Below the pieces are notes generated by a model. The model searched no databases, was not told where the DNA came from, and was given only the letters and a program-made list of their open reading frames with translations. This document shows, in pieces, positions 53,257 through 56,567 of a DNA stretch of 56,567 bases. Every line of letters starts with the position of its first letter. The stretch's first letter is position 1. The stretch lies in NCBI RefSeq assembly GCF_030407765.1, contig NZ_JASDCU010000020.1, forward strand, positions 1 to 56,567, given 5' to 3'. This DNA is from Microbacterium sp. APC 3901. Lineage in GTDB: Bacteria > Actinomycetota > Actinomycetes > Actinomycetales > Microbacteriaceae. The position numbers and the translations under genes were made by a program.

Positions 53257-54832
53257 GGCGAACTGCGCCATCGTCGTCGGCGCCGTCTTCTGGCTGGCCG
53301 CGCTGTGCGGGGCCGGCCGTGTGACCAGGGTCGTGGCGGCCGCCGTCGCCCTCGCGGGATTCGTCGTCCTCGTGACGCCGGAACCCAGTGTGATCAGAGC
53401 TGCAGTCATGGCCGGCGTCGCGATGCTGTCACTGCTGCTCGGTCGGCCGAGCGCCGGGGCCGGAATGCTGGCGCTCAGCGCGAGCGGCATCCTCATAGCC
53501 GACCCGTGGCTCGCCTCCACCGCGGGGTTCGCGCTGTCGGTCGCAGCCTCGGGAGCGTTGATCATGCTCTCGCCGTCGCTGACCCGTGGGATCGCACGGT
53601 GGATGCCGCAGCCTCTCGCTCTGGCGATCGCGGTGCCGACGGCGGCGCAGCTGGTGTGCGGTCCTGTCATCGCTCTGTTCGCCGAGCAGCAGTCGCTCGT
53701 CGGCCTGGCGGCCAACCTGCTGGCCGCGCCCGCAGCACCCCTCGCCACGGTCATCGGTCTCCTCGCATGCCTCGCCGCACCGGTGCCACTGCTCGCCGAC
53801 CTCTTGGCGGCCTCCGCCTGGTTGCCGGCCGCCTGGATCGCTCACACGGCAGGCATCACCGCCCGACTTCCGTTCGCTCAGGTCGCGGTGGTTCCCGGAG
53901 TCGCAAGCGCGGCGCTCGTCGGCGTCGTGAGTGCGGCGGCCGGGGTGATCCTGGCTGACGGATTCCGCACACTTCCGATCGTCAGAGCTGCGTCCGCATC
54001 CGTTCTCGCAGTTGTTCTCGCCCTGGGCGGCGCCCATGTGGCTCTCACCGGGCCGCTCGCGAGCGCGACCAGCCCGGATGGCTGGTCGATCGCCGCCTGC
54101 GATGTCGGCCAAGGAGATGCGCTGCTCGTCAGGGCCGACAACCGGATCGCGCTGATCGACACAGGCCCGGAGCCCGAGCCCTTGGCCGCCTGTCTGCGCA
54201 GTCTCGGCGTCGAGCACATCGACCTGCTCGTTCTCACCCACTTCGACCTCGATCATGTGGGCGGCGTCGAGGCCGTGCAGGGCCGAGTCGGCGAGGTGCT
54301 ACACGGTCCGCCGGGAGAGAGTGGCGACGAGCGGATGCTGCGGCGCTTCGCCGACGGAGGTGCGACGATCACGCTCGCCGGGGCGGGGATGCAGGGCGAA
54401 CTGGGCGCTGCGTCGTGGCAGGTGCTCTGGCCTCAGCGTGGTTCAGAGGTGTTCCCGCCGGGCAACGACCAGAGCGTGGTTGTCGAGGTCCACGGCGGTG
54501 GGGTGCCGCGGGCGCTCTTCCTCGGCGACCTGTCGGCCGAGGCGCAGCGGATGCTGGTGCGCACCGCACCTCTCAGAGGCGACTACGCCGTGGTCAAGGT
54601 GGCGCATCACGGCAGCGGTGATCAGGACTTCCCGCTGTATCAGGATCTGCGCCCCGTGATCGCCCTGTTCAGCGCCGGCGTCGACAACGACTACGGGCAT
54701 CCTCGAGTGGAGACCCTCTCGTCGCTCGAGGCGACCGGTGCTCGGGTGCTGCGGACCGATCAGCAGGGCAGACTCCTCGTCGGTCTGGATGGGGATGAGC
54801 TGCAGCTCTGGACGGAGAGACAGCCGCCCTGA
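53257..54832 (+). pseudogene. comEC: comEC, 3' fragment (interrupted)
   Basis: The remaining 525 codons of ComEC. They begin ANCAIVVGAVFWLAAL, continue with eight or more hydrophobic segments of the competence channel (VIRAAVMAGVAMLSLLLGRP, the family's conserved part) and end with the MBL nuclease domain: CDVGQGDALLV, LTHFDLDHVGG, FLGDLS and KVAHHGSGDQD. A GTG at 53321 could start translation of a fragment, but it would lack the N-terminal part and have no known signal. Without rejoining, the DNA channel is not made. Confidence 0.93.
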
Positions 54833-54860
54833 CGACGAGGGCGACGTCTGCGGCCCCCGG

Positions 54861-54866
54861 TAGTCT
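54861..54866 (+). promoter_or_regulatory. TAGTCT -10 element for leaderless holA
   Basis: TAGTCT ends 6 nt before the holA ATG with no Shine-Dalgarno, so holA can be expressed independently of the broken comEC. Confidence 0.45.
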
Positions 54867-54872
54867 GGAAGC

Positions 54873-55910
54873 ATGGCTGCTTCTCGTACCCCCTCCCGCG
54901 GCGGAGCGAAGGCAGCCAAGGTCGCACAGGTCTCCTGGCGTGAGCCACGACCGGCTCCCGTCGTGCTCGTGTTCGGCCCCGAAGAGGTCTGCGCAGAGCG
55001 AGCGATCGCCGGAGTCCGTGATTACCTCCGCACCGAAGACCCGGCGCTCGAGGTGACCGATGTCCGCGCTGACGATTACGCGCCCGGCACCCTGCTCTCG
55101 CTGACGTCGCCGTCGCTGTTCGGCGAGCCCCGTCTCGTGCGTGTGTCGGGTGTCGAGAAGTGCTCAGACGCCTTCCTGCAGGAGGCTGTCTCATACCTGG
55201 ATCATCCCCAGGAAGGAGCGACGGTCATCCTCCGGCACACCGGAGCCAGCGTGCGAGGCAAGAAGCTGCTCGACGCCGTGCGCGCGGGCACCGGCGACGG
55301 CATCGAGATCCCGTGCCCGGCGATCAAGCGCGACGGCGATCGTGTCGACTTCGCCGCAGGGGAGTTCAAGGCCGCCAAGAAGCGGATCGCACCTCCTGCG
55401 CTGCGCGCCCTGGTCTCGGCGTTCGCCGATGATCTCACCGAGCTCGCGGCGGCATGTCAGCAGCTGATCGTCGACGTCGAGGGCGACATCACCGAAGACG
55501 TCGTCACGAAGTACTACGGTGGGCGCGTCGAGGTGTCGGCCTTCGTCGTCGCCGACACGGCGATCGCCGGCCGCTACGGCGAGGCCCTGGTCGCGCTGCG
55601 GCATGCGCTCGCCTCCGGGGCCGATCCGGTGCCGATGGTCGCCGCCTTCGCGATGAAGCTGCGCACGATGGCGCGTGTCGCCGGCAACCGAGAACCCAGC
55701 CGTCAGCTCGCCCAGCGGCTCGGCATGAAGGACTGGCAGGTCGACCGCGCGCGGCGCGACCTCGCCGGGTGGAACGAGCGGTCACTCGGCATGGCCATCC
55801 AGGCGACGGCCCGGGCTGATGCCGAGGTCAAAGGTGCGGCGCGCGACCCGATCTTCGCGCTCGAGCGCATGCTCACGGTCATCGCCACCCGTCAGCCGTT
55901 CGGCGAGTGA
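54873..55910 (+). CDS. holA: DNA polymerase III delta subunit
   Basis: A 345-aa clamp-loader delta subunit, which opens the beta sliding clamp. Family sequence is seen in APVVLVFGPEEVCAERAIAG, TLLSLTSPSLFGEPRLVRV, AAKKRIAPPALRALVSAFAD and ALRHALASGADPVPMVAAFAMKLR. It follows comEC, the common order in actinobacteria, and precedes the convergent rpsT. Confidence 0.95.
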   Translation: MAASRTPSRGGAKAAKVAQVSWREPRPAPVVLVFGPEEVCAERAIAGVRDYLRTEDPALEVTDVRADDYAPGTLLSLTSPSLFGEPRLVRVSGVEKCSDAFLQEAVSYLDHPQEGATVILRHTGASVRGKKLLDAVRAGTGDGIEIPCPAIKRDGDRVDFAAGEFKAAKKRIAPPALRALVSAFADDLTELAAACQQLIVDVEGDITEDVVTKYYGGRVEVSAFVVADTAIAGRYGEALVALRHALASGADPVPMVAAFAMKLRTMARVAGNREPSRQLAQRLGMKDWQVDRARRDLAGWNERSLGMAIQATARADAEVKGAARDPIFALERMLTVIATRQPFGE

Positions 55911-56019
55911 GCGTCACCGCGTTCGCGCGGCACCGTCACTGACACCCACGCTCCTCGGGACGTCGCACGAGTGCCGTCATGCGTGCCCCCGTGCCGCCGT
56001 ACGCATCGAGCTCACGCGA

Positions 56020-56051
56020 AAGAGCCCGCCCCGCGAACGGGACGGGCTCTT
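56020..56051. terminator. Terminator between holA and rpsT
   Basis: AAGAGCCCGCCCCG, loop CGAA, CGGGACGGGCTCTT pairs with one mismatch. The arms end in TT on one strand and its mirror on the other, so it can act for both convergent genes. Confidence 0.88.
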
Positions 56052-56077
56052 GTCACACCGTCAGGCGTGGAATCGGC

Positions 56078-56338
56078 TCAGAGAGCGGAGACCTGCTTGG
56101 CGATGGAGGACTTGCGGTTCGCAGCCTGGTTCTGGTGGATGACACCCTTGCTGACGGCCTTGTCGAGCTTGCGGGAGGCGGCCTTCAGAGCCTTCTCGGC
56201 TGCAGCCTTGTCGCCGGAGATGACAGCAGCGCGCGTCGCGCGGATGTGCGTCTTCAGCTCGCTCTTCACGGCCTTGTTGCGCTCGTGAGCCTTGTCGTTG
56301 GTCTTGTTGCGCTTGATCTGCGACTTGATGTTTGCCAC
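56078..56338 (-). CDS. rpsT: Ribosomal protein S20
   Basis: An 86-aa small-subunit protein that binds 16S rRNA early in assembly. It starts at GTG ([20 protein letters not shown]) and ends [10 protein letters not shown], with many Lys and Arg as usual. The frame is open upstream for 64 more codons, but these have no S20 sequence. It is convergent with holA. Confidence 0.97.
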   Translation of the reverse strand: MANIKSQIKRNKTNDKAHERNKAVKSELKTHIRATRAAVISGDKAAAEKALKAASRKLDKAVSKGVIHQNQAANRKSSIAKQVSAL

Positions 56339-56567
56339 GTGTGGACGCTTTCTGTACGGAGTTGTTAGGAGATGCCGGCAGAAGAAGAGGGCTTCCACTC
56401 GGCGGTCGTGAGGGAAGAACCCACACGCAAGCCAAGAACCAACTCTACCAGCATCAGACCGGTTCACCCTAAACGTCGGCGATGCGCCCCCTTCCGGATG
56501 CGGCATCGGTGCATGCGGGTGCACAATCATCAGTATCCCGACACCCGCGTCGAGACATCGACGTCAA
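56339..56567 (-). other. Upstream region of rpsT
   Basis: Non-coding leader and promoter region of rpsT to the edge of the window. A TAGAGT hexamer near 56445 on the minus strand is a possible -10; no convincing -35 is seen. Confidence 0.3.

Overview
The window is a high-GC actinobacterial chromosome segment, most likely from Microbacterium or a close relative in the Microbacteriaceae. The reasons are the gene order (ileS-folC-DUF4233-ndk; rne-DUF4031; rplU-rpmA-obgE-proB-proA-small membrane protein-nadD-rsfS; pabB; leuS-comEA-comEC-holA-rpsT), an ileS T-box of the translational type, GTG/GTGA gene junctions and several probably leaderless genes. The genus is an inference from gene order and protein style; no search was run.

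Region 1 (1-7070): a DUF559 protein lies between two 65-nt palindromic repeats. It is followed by the T-box-controlled operon ileS-folC-DUF4233-ndk, closed by a strong terminator. Region 2 (7070-18340): a VKOR gene, rne/rng with a structured leader, DUF4031, and the ribosomal, GTPase, proline and NAD block from rplU to rsfS plus a short-chain dehydrogenase. Region 3 (18430-26700): small Microbacteriaceae proteins, an AI-2E-family permease, tRNA-Ala(GGC), an acetyltransferase, two FAD/NAD enzymes, a secreted GH3 glycosidase, a glycosylase-like protein, an APP1-type phosphatase and a DedA protein. Region 4 (26700-37360): pabB, leuS and comEA, then a roughly 5-kb accessory cassette (TetR plus a membrane protein, a FAD amine-oxidase-like enzyme, a FeS-type 6-4 photolyase, DUF805), then the first third of comEC.

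Region 5 (37362-53256) is the main result. A 15,895-bp genomic island has inserted in the middle of comEC. A 7-bp direct repeat, TCTCCGG, marks both ends, and removing the island with one repeat copy restores one 765-codon comEC frame through its conserved TAVSGAN motif. The island keeps only the C-terminal part of a large serine recombinase, so it is probably fixed in place. It carries: a 1073-aa protein joining a PD-(D/E)XK-like nuclease signature to a long array of LRV/HEAT-like repeats, downstream of small genes and a coupled 35-aa ORF; a near-consensus SOS box between two divergent small genes; a low-GC DUF262-HEPN pair; a complete NaeI-like restriction-modification system with a controller protein; an HNH nuclease; a ComEC-like metallo-beta-lactamase-fold protein; and a DUF6119/TIGR04141 gene broken by one in-frame TAG. 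I read it as a layered anti-invader island whose entry cost the host its DNA-uptake channel.

Region 6 (53257-56567): the rest of comEC, holA, and rpsT on the opposite strand with a shared terminator.
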